A stretch of 64,000 nucleotides of DNA. Origin: Crotophaga sulcirostris (lineage: Eukaryota > Chordata > Aves > Cuculiformes > Crotophagidae). Every line of letters starts with the position of its first letter. Within the stretch, counting starts at the first letter, position 1. Both the position numbers and the translations under genes were made by a program. The stretch covers positions 667,319-731,318 of the forward strand of contig VYZB01000238.1 in the NCBI GenBank assembly GCA_013397455.1. The letters run 5' to 3'. Below are positions 37,231-51,020 of the stretch, one piece after another. The notes beneath the pieces were generated by a model. It was not told where the DNA came from. It saw only the letters and a list, made by a program, of their open reading frames with translations, and did not search any database.

Positions 37231-40200
37231 AGCACAAAGGGAGTCTAAATGGTACCCTATAGGACCAAAAATGGTATAACCTTAATGAAAAGGTTTCTTG
37301 GAAAGACAAGTCAAATTTAAATACACAGCTCTACATGTTACACCTTGTTGTAGCGGAGAATAGTTCAAAGAAACAGTTGGTTGAATAGGCTCCTCTATAC
37401 CGAAATCCCATGCTTTCTGCTTGGCTATGTGGATGAGTAAGGAAGAAGGATCAGGGTGGAGTGAGGGAGGGGAGAAAGGTGTGCTTTGTTTATAACTTGA
37501 GTGATCTGGAAGTGTGTGTGTTTTCCTGTGGGAAGTGCCTAGCGTTATCTCTAGTGATCTAAAATCAGTGTCACAGGTCTGTGAATGGGTTACAGAATAA
37601 GCAATGGTATCTCCTATCCTTAGCTGTCTACATTTTTTATAACCACTTGCATACTTTTGGTCAACCACTGTAAAACAAACAGCTCTTCCCAAATGTTTTT
37701 GTTTTCTTTGACAGCACAGCAATAATTCACTTGGAATGCTGCAGAGTATAATAGCACTTTAAAGCTGTTGTAAAGTTGCCTTTTTACGACTTATGTTTGA
37801 GTTGTTTTCAAGTGAAAAAGATGCCAGAGCTACAAAAGTATATGAAATTAGAAGATGTATCATGCATGCATGTACACATGTCGTGTGCAGGTATGTGTGC
37901 GAGCGTGGACTCAAGTGGGAGAGACTATTTCAAATAAATATAATTTTGTGGGGAAGATCTGATCATTTGCCTGTGTCCTTGAAAAATGACTTAATGCAAC
38001 AACCAGATTAACTTCTACAACTACCAAAATACAATCAAGATGCCCAGAATGAGTCTCTTTCAACATGAACTTTTAGGACCTCATGCTTGCTACACCCATT
38101 GAGGAGAAAAATAATACACTTACAACTGGACATAGCATCTGACCAGAAGAAACATTTTACAGATGGAACATTATATGACTGAAAATGCAATTGGGAAATC
38201 ATACTCCAGGCTAGAGTAGAAACCTCTGAAAATTACTCTGTGGCCACAGATGTTTATGTTCAGCCAGCATCACTGTATTTATCTCTCTCATCTTCATTGT
38301 GAAAATTCTTGCCTCCAGCCCGCACAACAAAGACCCTGAATTGTGCTGTATGGGGAACAGGAGTAAGCTGTACATTAAGTTTGTTCCTGAAGGCTCAGAG
38401 GTTATCTGTTTGGCCATCACACCTGCATTCCTGACTAACAGCTAGAGCCCCAGAGAGGCCTGGCCCAGCTCAGTGCTTCTCCAGCAGAGAGCAGTGATAC
38501 ACTGTCAATGAGCTCAGCCCTGGAAAGCAGGGCAGCTCCCAAGCTCTGGAAAAGGCAAAGCTCAAAGCTGGCAAGCTTGCCAGTGCGAATGTCAGATGAG
38601 CTGGACTTAGAGAAATAGATGACAATGTGGGGTCATCTGAAAGGAAAACCAGTAAAAATACCTGCAAAGGCAGTGCCTGAGCCAGCAGCCCTCACTTGAG
38701 GAGGCACACTCATGTGAGCAAGAGCTCTCAGACCAGATATGCAATCCTTGCAGCATTCTCTACTGTAAGGCGATAAGTATAAGGGGCATTTATACCATAA
38801 ACTCCATCTGCCTCCAAATTAGTGTCTAATACTCTCTGGTAACTATTGCTAAAGGTGCCTATACCTGTTCAAGTGAGATCAAGCAGAAGACTCCATACTG
38901 CCAAGAGAACAGGATCTGTCTTACAAACTGTGTTTGAAATAGCAAAGTAAATAAATAAGTAAGTAAAAAGTAAATTTAACCAGCTCAGGTTGTGAGCAAG
39001 GCAAAATCTGCAGGTGAAAGAGACTCTTCCAACAGACCAGCCAACATTGACTTAAAAGAACTACCAAACTTGTCTCATGCTTTGCCCTGTGTGTATAAGC
39101 TGCTTCACTTATGACAAAGATAGGCTTACACATACACATACAGGGTCACTTCACCCTTTGCACCTTCCATGTATTTTATCCTTTATATATTCTCAACAGC
39201 CACTACCAGCAGAACCAAAGTCAAAATGTGAACCTCTCTTAGGCAATAAAAGGTACTGAACGTTAAATTACAGATTTCATTGCCATGGTCTAAGCAGCAG
39301 ATGGGTTTACCTGTCCCAAATCCAAAGGAACAAATCTGAATCCCTAGAAGCAAGCCTCCCCAGGTGGAAAGGTTTTCTGTCGTCCCATATGCTAGTAAAA
39401 TGTTTGGTTTTCATCTAAAGACCTCAAAATATTTCATGAAGTGAAAGACCAGGATTACCGTTCCTATTTTACACATGATGAAAACTTAATCACATGAAGT
39501 ACTCTGTCTGGACTGAGGACACGAAGCTGGGTGGGCAAGTTTTGTGGTGTACACCGATGCTTCCCAGCCTGCTTGTAGCCAGAACACCCTGCCACTGCAT
39601 TTTTGCCTGCTGCATCACCTCAGCTCTCTGCCACTGCTGCTTCAGTGTCCCTTGCCAGCTCATTCTTTCCCTGTTGTCTTCTCAACACCAGCCTGCTCCT
39701 CCTCAGCTGCTGCCACAGCTCTCCCTCAGCCTCCAGCATGAGCAGCATTGGTGGGGAGCCCACAGTTGCACTCTCCATACAGTTTTGAAGCTGGTGCTTT
39801 TTGCACCCCCTTGGCTCAGTGGGTGACCTCATCTAGCAAGAGCCACCTCCTTTAGCGACACCAGCTGATTTAAACCATAATTTGCCTCTTCTGGCTTTGT
39901 GTCCCACATGTAGACACAAGTCTGCTCTTACAGTGAAAAGACCTTGCATAACAGCCGTTATATCACATAATTTGGATTTTCTGAAAAGCACTGTTAGGCC
40001 AGCCTAAATATTTGAGCTATAAGGTTATTTTCACACCACCTATCAGAAGGCTTTTACGTCAGCAGGCAGCTTCATGAATCAAGAGCGTACCTGAGTACAT
40101 GCACTCTCCATCCCTCACCATGGCCACTTCACATTGCCTAGAACAGCAAAGGACTCCTTCTTGTCTTAATGAAACAAAGGCTCTTTAAGCAACAACAGTT

Positions 40201-41140
40201 TGCTCAGAGCTAGCTTTGTGTTATATATAGCTGCATAACCTGGCTATCCAGTCTTTCTTCCCATTCACCCTCAAGATAAGGAAAGCTTGTGAATCTTGCT
40301 ACACTCCCCATTGCAGGAGGATGGTCAGGGTATAGGAGAAAGGGTGGTGGTGAGAGCCTTGCTGGTGCTGTCAGGAACCAGACTGGTTCTCCTTTTGCTG
40401 GAGCCTATCTGGGTGGTGGCAGAGCTGGGGAGTTCAGTCAGGCTTGTAACCTCCACTGCAGTAACCCACAGAGATGCCAGATCCAAATAATGAGCTCAGT
40501 CTGATCCTTCCTACTTTCCTCCTCCTCGTTACTGCCTTGGTAGCCCCAAGATATTTTCAGAGCAGCATCTACTATAAAACTTTTCTCTACTACTGTTGAG
40601 GCAATTACATCAAGTCAGAATTTCACATAGGAAACATGGGGTTCTGTGGTTTTTACCTCTCATTTCACCATATTCTGCCTGAAGTAGTCCTGTGCTTTTT
40701 GGTCTCAAGTATGCATGTGGGCACAATTCCTTTTTTACTCGAATAACCACATACTCTTTCTGCATCTTATGGGCATGTGATACAGCACGAATTAAAAAGG
40801 TCTGAGAGTGAGCTCTGTCTACCGTAATGGTCCCCAGCCTCCCCCATGACTGGGCAACAGCACCAAGGCAAGGGAAACCCTTACTTCCTCCATCAGCGTG
40901 GCTGCACTGTTAAGCAGCACATTCTATCTGTGGAACAGGGGAGATGGTCCTGTAGATACCATGTAGCCTGTAATCAGCAGATCAGTAGCCTCAATGGTAT
41001 GAAAAATAACCATGAAAGCAAAAATGATGGACTTTGCCACACACTGACCTGACACTGTCCCCTTGCAGACAACAACCTTGTCATCAAGCATTTTGAAATT
41101 TAAGTCTGGCACCACTTGGAAGTGTAAAGAGCTACCTTTT
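37231..41140. other. non-coding stretch, nothing firmly recognised
   Basis: The minus-strand frame at 37282-37722 (146 codons) opens from TTG and contains no ATG at all, so it is not a gene candidate. A short (AAGT)n run lies at about 38949-38972. The stretch TGGCTCAGTGGG at 39812-39823 fits a tRNA A box, but no convincing B box follows. Nothing else was recognised. Confidence 0.5.
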
Positions 41141-41189
41141 TCATCATCATCATCATCATTATTATCATCATCATTACCATTATTATTAC
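41141..41189. repeat. (TCA)n/(TTA)n microsatellite
   Basis: A trinucleotide array of perfect TCA units passing into mixed TTA and TCA units, about 49 nt long. Interrupted near the middle by TTACCA. Confidence 0.92.
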
Positions 41190-42370
41190 AAAGAGAGCTG
41201 ATATTACTTAAGGACAGCCTCTGTCAGAGCTTTTTGATATCCTCTCAATAAGAGAGGTTGAGAAAGCAGTGACCTCCTTTCCCCAGGTACCCGGAAGGCA
41301 CAAGTGCAAAACACTTGTCTGTGAACACAGCGGGTGGAAAACTGTGGAGCAGATGGTTCTCCCATGTTCTCAGAGCAAAAATTCTGGTTTTAATTAGTAT
41401 TTTGTGTAGCTCACTGCACATCAATACCAATGTGGTTCACACTGGCACACCTTTGTAAACCTCAAGCCTTTGTGGTAACCTTTTGTGTTTTTAGGTGGGG
41501 CAAGAAAACGCAGCTTTTTCATAATGTTGAGGAAATGTGGGAAAAAAAACAGCTAGAGTTTTCACCCAGGATAGTGACCCCCAGAATGGTGAGAAGATAC
41601 TAAGTCTGTAACAGTGCTTGCTACCAAGCGTGCCAGAGCCAAAGTGATGCTTTCGATAATCATTACACATTCCACTTTCAAAGAGTGGTTCACGTGACAG
41701 CTGGAACCAAGAGTTTTAGGGTACCTTCCTGAGTTGAGTGTTCAAGCATACAGTAGAGGAAGAAAGGTCAGGGTGGCACCTTTCCCAAAAGGCACGCCTG
41801 CAGCGAGGTGAATTTTGGAGGGCTGGCTCAAATCAAGCGACACTCTTGTGTTTCACATTCCTCTTGGTGATCGTGATCTCCTGCCTCTATGCAAGATTCC
41901 CTTCAAAGCAATCCTACCCAGGGCCCCAAAAGCACCTATTGCCCTGCTCCCTCCTTGCTCTGCCACCACCCTGGGCCACATTTGCTGGCAGCAGCAAGTA
42001 AAGCAGCACTCAGCACACCTCAAGCCTGGGCTCCCCAGCTAGTGAAGAATGCAGGCTGCTGCGCGGGCTGAAAGGCTTGGGAAAGTGCAGCCCTGCTGTT
42101 TCATGTCAACATTCCTCCCCCTCTGCCTTTCCCAAGGTCTCCGGCAGAAAATCCTTTTTTGTTCTTATCAGTTCAAACAAGAACAATGAATTCCTCAAGC
42201 CCGCAAGAATGTGACAAGGTGCCAACAAAGCCAACCAGGAAGGTGATGTATGGTCTATAGGCTGCAGCTCTAATAAATCACTTCACAAACCAGTGCTGCA
42301 AGGAGGGAATTCAAACAGCTTAGAGCCTCTATTTCTAGTTCTCCCCTTCACCTGACAAGTATCCTGAATA
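41190..42370. other. non-coding stretch, nothing recognised
   Basis: Unique-looking sequence. Overlapping plus-strand frames at 41738-42071 in all three frames have no recognisable domain. Confidence 0.5.
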
Positions 42371-42560
42371 AAAACAGTTTGTGTGATGACGCTGCATGCT
42401 CTTTGCTTTTGTTACTAGAAATAACTGTGCAGCATCTAATTAAATCGATATTACAGCGGTGTGTCTGCACAGCCTTCGCAAAGGCAGAGTTGCAGCCTCC
42501 ATTAGAAACCCCTATATTTGAAAGTTTACAACTGGCTGTGAAACTGGCTCACTGATCAGA
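42371..42560. other. candidate conserved non-coding element
   Basis: A stretch with little low-complexity sequence that contains CTAATTAAATCGATATTA, combining a homeodomain core with a CUX/ONECUT-type ATCGAT word, followed by a CpG-bearing region. It has the look of constrained regulatory sequence, but this is an impression rather than a measurement. No frame or repeat explains it. Confidence 0.2.
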
Positions 42561-45500
42561 ATTTGGTGCATACAGTCAGCCACAGAGCAAATTATTTTTA
42601 CAACATTTCAAAAGTAATTTGTTTGGTTCTTTTAAAATCACACTTTTTTAAAAAAAAAAAAATAAGGTTACCACATCTCGATGCTTTTTAACATCTTGCT
42701 TTTTAGATGCATCTTCCATTTCTACAAAGAAACACTGATCTCCTAGTCAGCTAGTTTGATTGGGAAAACAAAAGAATGATGACCAATGTATTCAGTCAGA
42801 AAAAGGCAGCTCAGCATAGACATATTCTGCATATGCAAGGATTCAGATGTCTCACTCTTTGCTTGGACAATATACCTTCTAAAGAGAATTCACATGACAT
42901 TTGGCAATGAAGAAATCAGAAGAATTGCTTCACGCTAAATTACATGCATGATGGCGAAATTCACCATCCAGACTGAACAGCAAGCAGGTGTCTAAGATGA
43001 TCAGCCCACACATGAGCTCTTTACCAGCCAGTAACTGAAACAAAGCATCCTTAGCCTTGCCGTAACTTAGGGACACCCCAATTTGGGTTTGCCCGTGCGG
43101 CAGCACCCAGCCCTTCGCAGGCACAGGGCACATGCAGAAGGTGCTCAGCTGCATAGCCAGCGACTGGGCAGCTCTCTGGAAGAGCCTGCCTGCTATTACT
43201 GGTACGTATAGCACAGCTCTGGCCCTAGGGAACAAACTTTCTGGAATAGCAATCCATGACTCGCCATCGAACTTTCTCATCTATATTGCCACGCCAAAAC
43301 CAGTCAATTGAAAAATACTGGTGTTTAAAATGGTCAACACTGTGAACTTCTATCCTTGGCCAGAGACTCGCATGGGCTTCATCCGGCTGGCTCCGTGTGG
43401 AGTGAGCACAGAACTGCTGCAGAGGGGAAATCTGCCTCATGGACCACATCCCTACACCACTGTTCTAACCCAAGACAGGGTGCTGTAGGAAATAATAGCT
43501 TACAGCTTGCCAGTGTGGATTTGTCATACATCCCCAATCTTGTTAGCACTAACCCATATTACTGTGAAAACCTTGTTGGTGCTACACCCAGGGTGTCCAG
43601 CTCTCTGTCTGCAGCTCCTCAGTATAACCTCTGTTTCATTGGTGCAGAGAATGTCTTCACCATAGATAGATTTTTTCTCCTTTACATCACCTCAGCTCAG
43701 CTCAGGTAACATACTACTCAGCCATCACTTCAGCACTGCTCCTGCTCTACCATCTATCTCACCTACATCCTGCCCCACCAGTATACATACCACTGGGATG
43801 CCAGCTGCAACAGGTACACTAAATCCGTGTATCCCTGTATTGCCCATGTATCCTCATAAAAGAAAGTATCATTTTATCTCTGTGATTTGCCTGTGGCAAC
43901 CAGGGTTTGCTGTATTTGCTGGGTCTAAGTTGGCCCTGTTTGCCATCTAGCGAATAGGAAGAACAGCAAAAAGAAAGAAATAACATACCAGACTAATGGA
44001 ACTTTTCAGATCAACTTCTATGGCTTGTATTAACAATGGATAATGCACCAGTGAATGTCCTAAAGATTACTGAAAAAAACTATGACATCTCTGTAATGAG
44101 AATTCTTAGTATGGCTCTGGATTACTACATTTTTTCCTGACGAATGGGGAGATAGGTTCAGTGTTTTGTGAGGCTCCAGCCTTCTGGTTACCTCTTAAGA
44201 CGGTTTCAGTTGAAGAAGGACTTGGCCCTCTGTCTTTAATGGAAGACTTGCACATCTTTGCAGAAGTATCAGTTTTCTTTAACCATGAAAAGATATGTTT
44301 AAAAAAAAAAATCCCTGTCCTAAATACATATTTTATACAACATAACAAAGCACTCAAGTAATTCATATGCTGGGTTGAAATGGCTTATTTGGAATTACTG
44401 CAGTCTGCTGAGTATGTATTATGGGTTGGGAAAAAGTCCTCTAGAGATTCCTATATAAAAGTCATTCTAGCAGAATGGGAATGGCTCCCTTCTGATATTC
44501 ACCTTGCCACTTGTTTTCACTGTAGGACTATCTATGGGCATGGATCTAAGCCTGGAAATACTCATGGGTACGAGTAACCCTGGTTTATACCAGTCAAAAC
44601 CATCATTCCAGAAATGCAGCATTCCTGATGGGTGAGGTGTGGCAATAAAAGAAATAAGATGTGATACAGAGCCCAAGCTTGTTCCCTGAGACATCATGAT
44701 GAGGCTGAGCTCTGTGCCCCTTTGGTGGGACATGAGGAGAGGCAAGGAATGGGAGGAAGAGAGGACAGCTTGGCTACTGGGGCTAGCAAGGTAGGTTACA
44801 GAAGTAACAGCCCAGAATGGAAGTGGACAGGGTGCTGAAGAGGAGAGAAGATGACAGTGATGGTTGGTAGAAGAACAGCTGGGAGTTACCACCTCGAAAG
44901 ACGACTGCAGTAAGTTCCATGATGTGTCCTGTGATACCTGGTGAGTTTCTTAAACTCTTAGATGTCGGAGCCAAATGCATATATTAAAATATTATAATAC
45001 ATCACCATTAAACTATTATTAAAGGAAAAGCTCAAAATTCTGAAAGGAAACAGAAAAGCAGCTTCTAAGTCTCTTATGATTCTCAGTCAATCTCATGATG
45101 CCTGGTGTGTATGTCCTCTTTTAGAAAAAATTCTATACAGCTACAGAAATTATATATAGATGGCACAAAGGACTTTTTAAAATCACATATATAATTGTTA
45201 TATAAGAGAGCTTTTGATGTTTTAAGAGAAATTACAAAAGTGACAAAGAAGAGGAACACCAATAGAAATGATTTTTACATTATCACTGTACATTTACATT
45301 TTACATTACTTATGAAGTGTTGACTGTTTCTATCTGCTCTACAGTCTGCTGGCCCAGTTGAATAGTAATTACAAAACTATAAAGCACTTTCAAGTAAAAT
45401 ATATCATTTTACTTTTGTCCTAATTCACTTTGCTTTTTAACTGTAATTCAGATCCTACTAAATTATTAATCTACACCACATAAAGATAAAAAAGCCTACT

Positions 45501-45840
45501 CCCCTGAAATTAGCTCCATTCTTCTATTAAATCGTTTTTTTTACATCAAGCTTGAAGAACACCAAGGGAATTTTATCTAACAGAGATAGCAAATCAATCC
45601 ATTTCACCTCAATGGCACATGGTTTTAGCACATATCACAAGCAGAAATGCTCTTTAGCATCCTCTTATTCTCACCTCATAAAATAAACAAGTGAACATGC
45701 AGTTTGGCACAGACCTCACAGCTCAAGAAAGGCTCCAAATGGCATAAAAGCAGATGTCACAGGCTGGGGCTGAACTGTAGTAAATAGTCTCCCATGGTGA
45801 GCGTTATCACGTGTCTAACAGAGGTATATTCTGTTGCAGC
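42561..45840. other. non-coding stretch, nothing firmly recognised
   Basis: Includes a T6-A13 run at about 42644-42662. Two overlapping minus-strand frames (42930-43280, 116 codons; 43225-43449, 74 codons) occupy a somewhat GC-richer patch, and a 141-codon minus frame lies at 44467-44892. None carries a recognisable domain. AT-rich low-complexity sequence follows at 44980-45240. Confidence 0.5.
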
Positions 45841-45945
45841 ACCTTACTCAAATAAATACATATTTGCATAGCAAATGAGTCCCCATTTTTAATATAAACA
45901 AATGATGTGATATGATTAATTAGCAATTTCCACCTCTGAAACAGT
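45841..45945. other. candidate regulatory patch with octamer motif
   Basis: A perfect POU octamer (ATTTGCAT, 45862-45869) is followed within 60 bp by TGATTAATTAGCAATTT, a paired TAAT-type core. No repeat or frame explains the stretch. Enhancer function is inference from motifs alone. Confidence 0.18.
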
Positions 45946-48900
45946 GCCAACAGAGTTAACTGACCACCTAACAAAATTTACAGCTCAAAAGTAATATTTA
46001 ACAAAATCCTGTATGCAGTTTATCATGTACTAATTTTGTGATGTCTGTTAAAGGAGATACTCACTTTCCATGTGACCTAAATAAGCACCTTCACCCGCGG
46101 GGAAGAAGGATAAATGACCTAATCCTGCTTTTTGCCAATTTGAATTCACCATGGTCTCAGAAGGACTTCACTGACAACGGACAGTACTCAGCACCTGGAG
46201 CTCAGACACCTCACAGAGTTTCCAAACAGTTGGAGCAGGGCTGCAAAGGTCTCTCACAATGAAAACGATTGACTGGTAATATGGTATGCTTGATCCTCTA
46301 CTGTTAATTATAGCAATGCCTTCTGTAGTTGGTTACTAGTATCAAGTTATTCAGACCTTAAACATTATCTCTTCTCCACTATCTCTTTGCTAAAAAGATG
46401 AAAATGGGCATTCCAGTTAGAGTATCAAGGCCAGTACCCCTTCTGAAATGGTTTCCAGTGAGGAACACTTCAGGAAGATTAGATGAGTAAGGCAAGCTAA
46501 TAGTGATACTTCCCATAATGCTGCTTCAGTTTTCAGTGATTTATGGTTCTGGGACTTCCTAAACCTAAGCTCTGGCATTGAAAAGCCCAAGTTAAAAATC
46601 ATATTCCTTGAATCTGTCCAATTAATCTTTGAATTTCCATGAAAACTTCCAGTTTCTGCAACATCCTGTAATATGCGGTTTCAATATGTCTTGTGTGATA
46701 AATCATCTTCTTTTCTTTCTTTCAGACATACCAGCTACTACAATAATTAAATGACTCCCAGTTCTGTTATCAGAAGAATGACAGTGAACATTTCCCCTTC
46801 TGTGTGCCACGACTGATTTTGAGATCCCCAAAACACATCCTATCTACAATCATCCTCTCTCCTGGCCAAAAAGCTGTGCTCTGTTTGATTCCTTACCTGA
46901 CATTCATTCTACACCTTCAAGTATCCATTTTAATCTCCTGTGTGTCTTTTCCAACCCTATTCTCTTAATCCTCACATCCTCCATGCTCTCATTTTCGGTC
47001 AGCAGATGAGAGTCTCCAGGATGGCCGAGGAATGCTCAGTGGAGTTTGGAGGACACCTGAAGTTTCTTTTGTCTCTGTCTACACCAAGTCGCAGCTGAAT
47101 ACTGTGGTGTGCCAACAGTCCAGACCATAGATATGGCTTGAGCACACCATGGTTGCCTTCTGTCCCATATGTTCTGGTTTCCTTTTCATTGAGAAAAGTG
47201 TGTGTGTTTTGATTGAGGAAACAGTCAGAGGCTGGTCCACCCCTCGGTCTTGCCTGGACATGGATTTGGAGCACAGCTGGCGTGCATATCTGGAGTTAGG
47301 AGCTTACAACAGTCTCAAGTCCACTAAATTATGTGTAACCTTTTTATTCTGCTGCTAATGATTGGTTTAGCTGCTTGGGTAAGCAACAACTCCTGTTACT
47401 CTGAGGGTCAAGCAGCACACACAAAGTCACCCCTTTACAAATCAATGGAGAGTGGCAACACTTTTCTGATGACTGCATGAAGTCAGGAATCCTAGAAATC
47501 CTGCATGGCCTTTCAGAACACTCTAGAACAGAAGTCCACTGCTATCCCTAGTTTCCCAGTGTCAATCACATAACTTTGCCCCAAACACAGGGAATGAATT
47601 TATATAGCAGTGGCTTGAAATACAGTGCCAGCTCATGCCTTTTGTTCCTTTCCTTCTTTGGCTTGTTGACTACAAGCCTTTCCTGCGACTGTACAGAACA
47701 GCACATTTTGGGAACACCTGCACCACCACACACCAAATCTCTCTCCTCCTTGACAAAACATAGGCTCAGTTGCAAGCTTTCCTCAGGACACTGGGTTCCT
47801 AAAGGATCATTCTGCAGAAGGCAGATGAGAGAAGATAAAACTGAGGACAGTCATGCAGGTTTTACCTTGTTCTCTTACAGATCTACAGAGATTAACCAGA
47901 AGTAAAAATACCGCCTGCGGCTGTTTCACTGAGTTACCAGTGTTTCCAACACTAAGCATGCAAAGTAGGTATTCTCAAGCATTTATTTTTGTTTATGGTT
48001 TGTTTGCTTTTTGAACTAAGCTTCTTAAATTCCCACTAAGTAATCACACACTGCATATGCAGGCCGGGCTAAAGTAGTTTTGCAGCAACCCACCTTTACC
48101 CTGAGCTGCTCTAAATTGCTCTTGACGATATTCCAATTGTTTTGAGAAACACAGAATCTGTCAAATGGTAACATGGTTCTTCTTGCTATTAAATTGTCCC
48201 CTTCAGTCAAGAAGACCGGAGCTCAAAAGATCTAGTTTCTCTTCTGATTGCTTCAGTAACTGGACCAAAATTGGTATTGCAAATGGAATTTTGTCATAAA
48301 AACAGAAATGCTGCCATCACATTGTCTGTGTTTGGAGCTCTGGGTAGATCGGCACACTCAGTAGTATATACCTGCTTTATACTAGTTTATACCTACTTTA
48401 ACACCTGGTGTTCTCCAGATAGTTAAAAAAATGGGGAAATTAAACCACCATTGAGCTATACTAATAGGAGAGAGGCAGGCACTGCAATACTTGGCAATGC
48501 TTTCATGGCTTGAATTAACCCAATAATAAATCTGGTTTTAAAAATGTGTAACTGGTGCTGTATCTTTGACTGGAACCTCCATAAAATATTATATAAATCT
48601 ATTTTAATATGTGCACAATTTCACAAATTGCCATTTAAAGGCTTTGTGTCTACAGTACCATAGCTGATAGAGGAGGAACAACGTAGTAGGGAACAGGGCT
48701 GGTAGATCTCAATGCTGTTCCTGGTTATGCTGAAGACTTCTATACCTCCCTGAGCAAGACAAAGACCCTTTTTTGGGTCTTAACTTCTGTTGGAACTGCT
48801 GTTTCTGCTGAAATTTCTTATTATTGAAATATTAACTATAATATAGAAGCATACTGAACTAGAAATTAAGTCCTTACAAGCACTTGCAGTGACTCAGAAT

Positions 48901-49105
48901 AAAAATTTATTTTTAGAGCAGTGCCAGCTCAGACAGTGGCTAATAATGGATGCTGCAGAAAAATACAGACGGCAAATATGGAATTACACTTCCTGCATTC
49001 TTCAAGTGGGAGATGGCATTAAGTCCACTGAGTTTAAAAACACCTTCTGTACAAGGCCTGTAAAAATCCTTATTCTGTATCTTACTTTTTTCTTTGAATT
49101 TGTCT
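45946..49105. other. non-coding stretch, nothing recognised
   Basis: AT-rich unique-looking sequence. Frames at 46999-47358 and 47566-47905 overlap on opposite strands and have no recognisable domain. Confidence 0.5.
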
Positions 49106-51020
49106 AACAGTTTTGTAAACCAATCCATGTACATGGCATAATTTCTGTGTTAATGAGTTCAACAATTTAACTCTGTTGTGTGAAAAAAATACTTCCTTTT
49201 GTTTGTTTTTACTCTAATACTCTGTGCTGGCTTTTAGTTGTTGTATCTTGAGAAGCAATAAATAATGATTTTCCATTTATGTCCTATACAGAATTAACTG
49301 ATTTACAGGTCTCTGTAATATTTCTTCTTCAGTTCTCCCTTATTTTTAGTTGAGAAGACCTGGCCTATTTATCTCCCCTTTTGACAAAATCATTTTGTAT
49401 CTCTGTATCTCTGAACAACCTAATACTTCAGGTCCATTATTATTCATAGTGTTCAAATCCATTCAAAACCCAAGTGGGCCACTGAGTCATCTATGCCAGA
49501 ACTACATCCTACATTTTATTCTCTGTTCCTTCTCTAAAAATTATTAGTATTTTATTCTCTTCTTTGACCACTGCTGTCACAGACTGACATTTTGCAAGAA
49601 CTATCCAGCATGACTACAAGTTCTCTTTCCTGTTTGGAAATAACTAACTTAAAAGCTCACCTTTGCAAAGGCAGAGCTTCTTCTCATTACCTTGAACACA
49701 GCAACACAAAGTGTCACCTGCCATTGCATTGCGAAGCCATTCAGTACCGTAAGTTCCTTCTTCAATTGCCCTCCACTCGTTTTAGTATTAACTAATTTTT
49801 TATCATGACCAAGTCATAACTTCACACAACTAGTTTCAAAATCACAAATTTTGAGCAGCATAGGTCCCAGCACAAATTCTGCTGGAAGTATACTGGTATC
49901 TCCCCTCCATTGTCAAAGTAGCCCAGAAGAGGATCTTCTCTCTCATTCCCTGATCACTTAATTCCTTTAAAGCCCTCAATGAATAACACTGAAAAAAAAA
50001 AATTGGAAAACCCGACATCTCACGTTGATTGAACTATGCCTAGCCACATGCTTGCTAGTTTTCCTTCAGAGAATTCCAGCAGGTTTGTGACACACAACTC
50101 CTTCCTAAAAATTCTTATTACTTTTCTTATTTTTTCATTCATTTTTCCTATAAATATTATACTTACCCAAGTCTCCACAATTTTATTCTTTTTCATAGCT
50201 TATATCTATTTTCCTGGTGTGGTGGTTACACCTACTGCCCTGTAGTTCCAGGAGCTCTCTCGGTACCAGGATGGCTGCTATCACCTTCTCTGGGGTTGAG
50301 CCACCTACTCTATGCCCTACAGCTAGGGCTTTGGTGTAGGAAGCTTGGAAATTTCATATTTCAGTTTGATCTGACTCCTTCAGAGACCACTATTTGACCC
50401 TGACAATGTGTCACTACTGATTTTTTTATCTGTTTGAAAACTCCTTCACCTGCATTTCAGTATTAAACTGCTCCCCAAAATCATTCCCTGTAAAGAAAGG
50501 TTCTGATGTGGAAAATTTAAATTCTTCTAAGGTGCCTAGAACTGGTATCTCTCTATTCCTGTGGCCTTGCTTTAATAATGCTCTCCATTTACTTGTTCAA
50601 GATTCATTGCCTCTACAGAATCTTCAATGACCTCCTGTTTCCAGCATGTTTGAAAGTGTTTTTATTAGTACTTCCAAGCCTTTCACAGGCTGTTCCTCTG
50701 CACCTTTTTAGGACTGCTTCATCAATGCTTGCCATTTAACATGCTTCACATTTAACATAAACATATTTTCCTTGCTCCTTCATTTGGACATGACTTCTAC
50801 AAAGACTATTTATTTTAAATTGTCCTCTCCACTCATCTCCTTAAAAATGGCAGCCTTTTCATAATCCTTCTAAAGTATTTTTGATAGCTGGTATATACAT
50901 ACTTTGAACACTTAAGATGTCTGTAAGCAGTCTCCCTGCTGAGTGAAAGTCACTTCATCCTGTTGACTCTTCCTTTTAATTCCCTTTTAACTTCAGTGTT
51001 ATGTTGTTCCCTCTTATGAG
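49106..51020 (-). mobile_element. long ancient CR1-type LINE copy, ORF2 region
   Basis: About 1.9 kb of the plus strand reads as the reverse complement of an old amniote CR1. Recognisable in order are AATGAGTTCAACAATTTAAC, GTGTGAAAAAAATACTTCCT, GACATTTTGCAAGAACTATC, AGCAGCATAGGTCCCAGCAC, CTGCCCTGTAGTTCCAGGAG, and GTCTGTAAGCAGTCTCCCTG followed by CTTTTAATTCCCTTTTAAC. The copy thus runs from the 3' part through the reverse-transcriptase region and further toward the 5' part of ORF2. Frames are broken throughout (the longest open stretches are about 70 codons), so it is dead. It is of the same type and strand as the fragment at 36.7 kb. Boundaries, especially the far end near 51.0 kb, are approximate; recognition rests on remembered CR1 text. 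Confidence 0.75.

Noticed and set aside
37282..37722. 146-codon minus-strand open frame
   Set aside because: It opens from TTG, contains no ATG at all, shows no recognisable domain and is in AT-rich non-coding sequence directly beside a CR1 relic.
39812..39876. Perfect A-box-like TGGCTCAGTGGG followed by GATTTAAACC, suggesting a tRNA or SINE
   Set aside because: The would-be B box has two mismatches at key positions, spacing is long, and no cloverleaf pairing can be drawn.
42930..43449. Two overlapping minus-strand frames (116 and 74 codons) that might be a frameshifted pseudogene
   Set aside because: The frames overlap over about 56 bases in different phases. Neither translation resembles a protein I know, and there is no poly(A) tail or target duplication to suggest retroposition.
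44467..44892. 141-codon minus-strand frame
   Set aside because: Composition is serine/leucine/proline-rich as expected from local C+T bias; no domain and no gene context.
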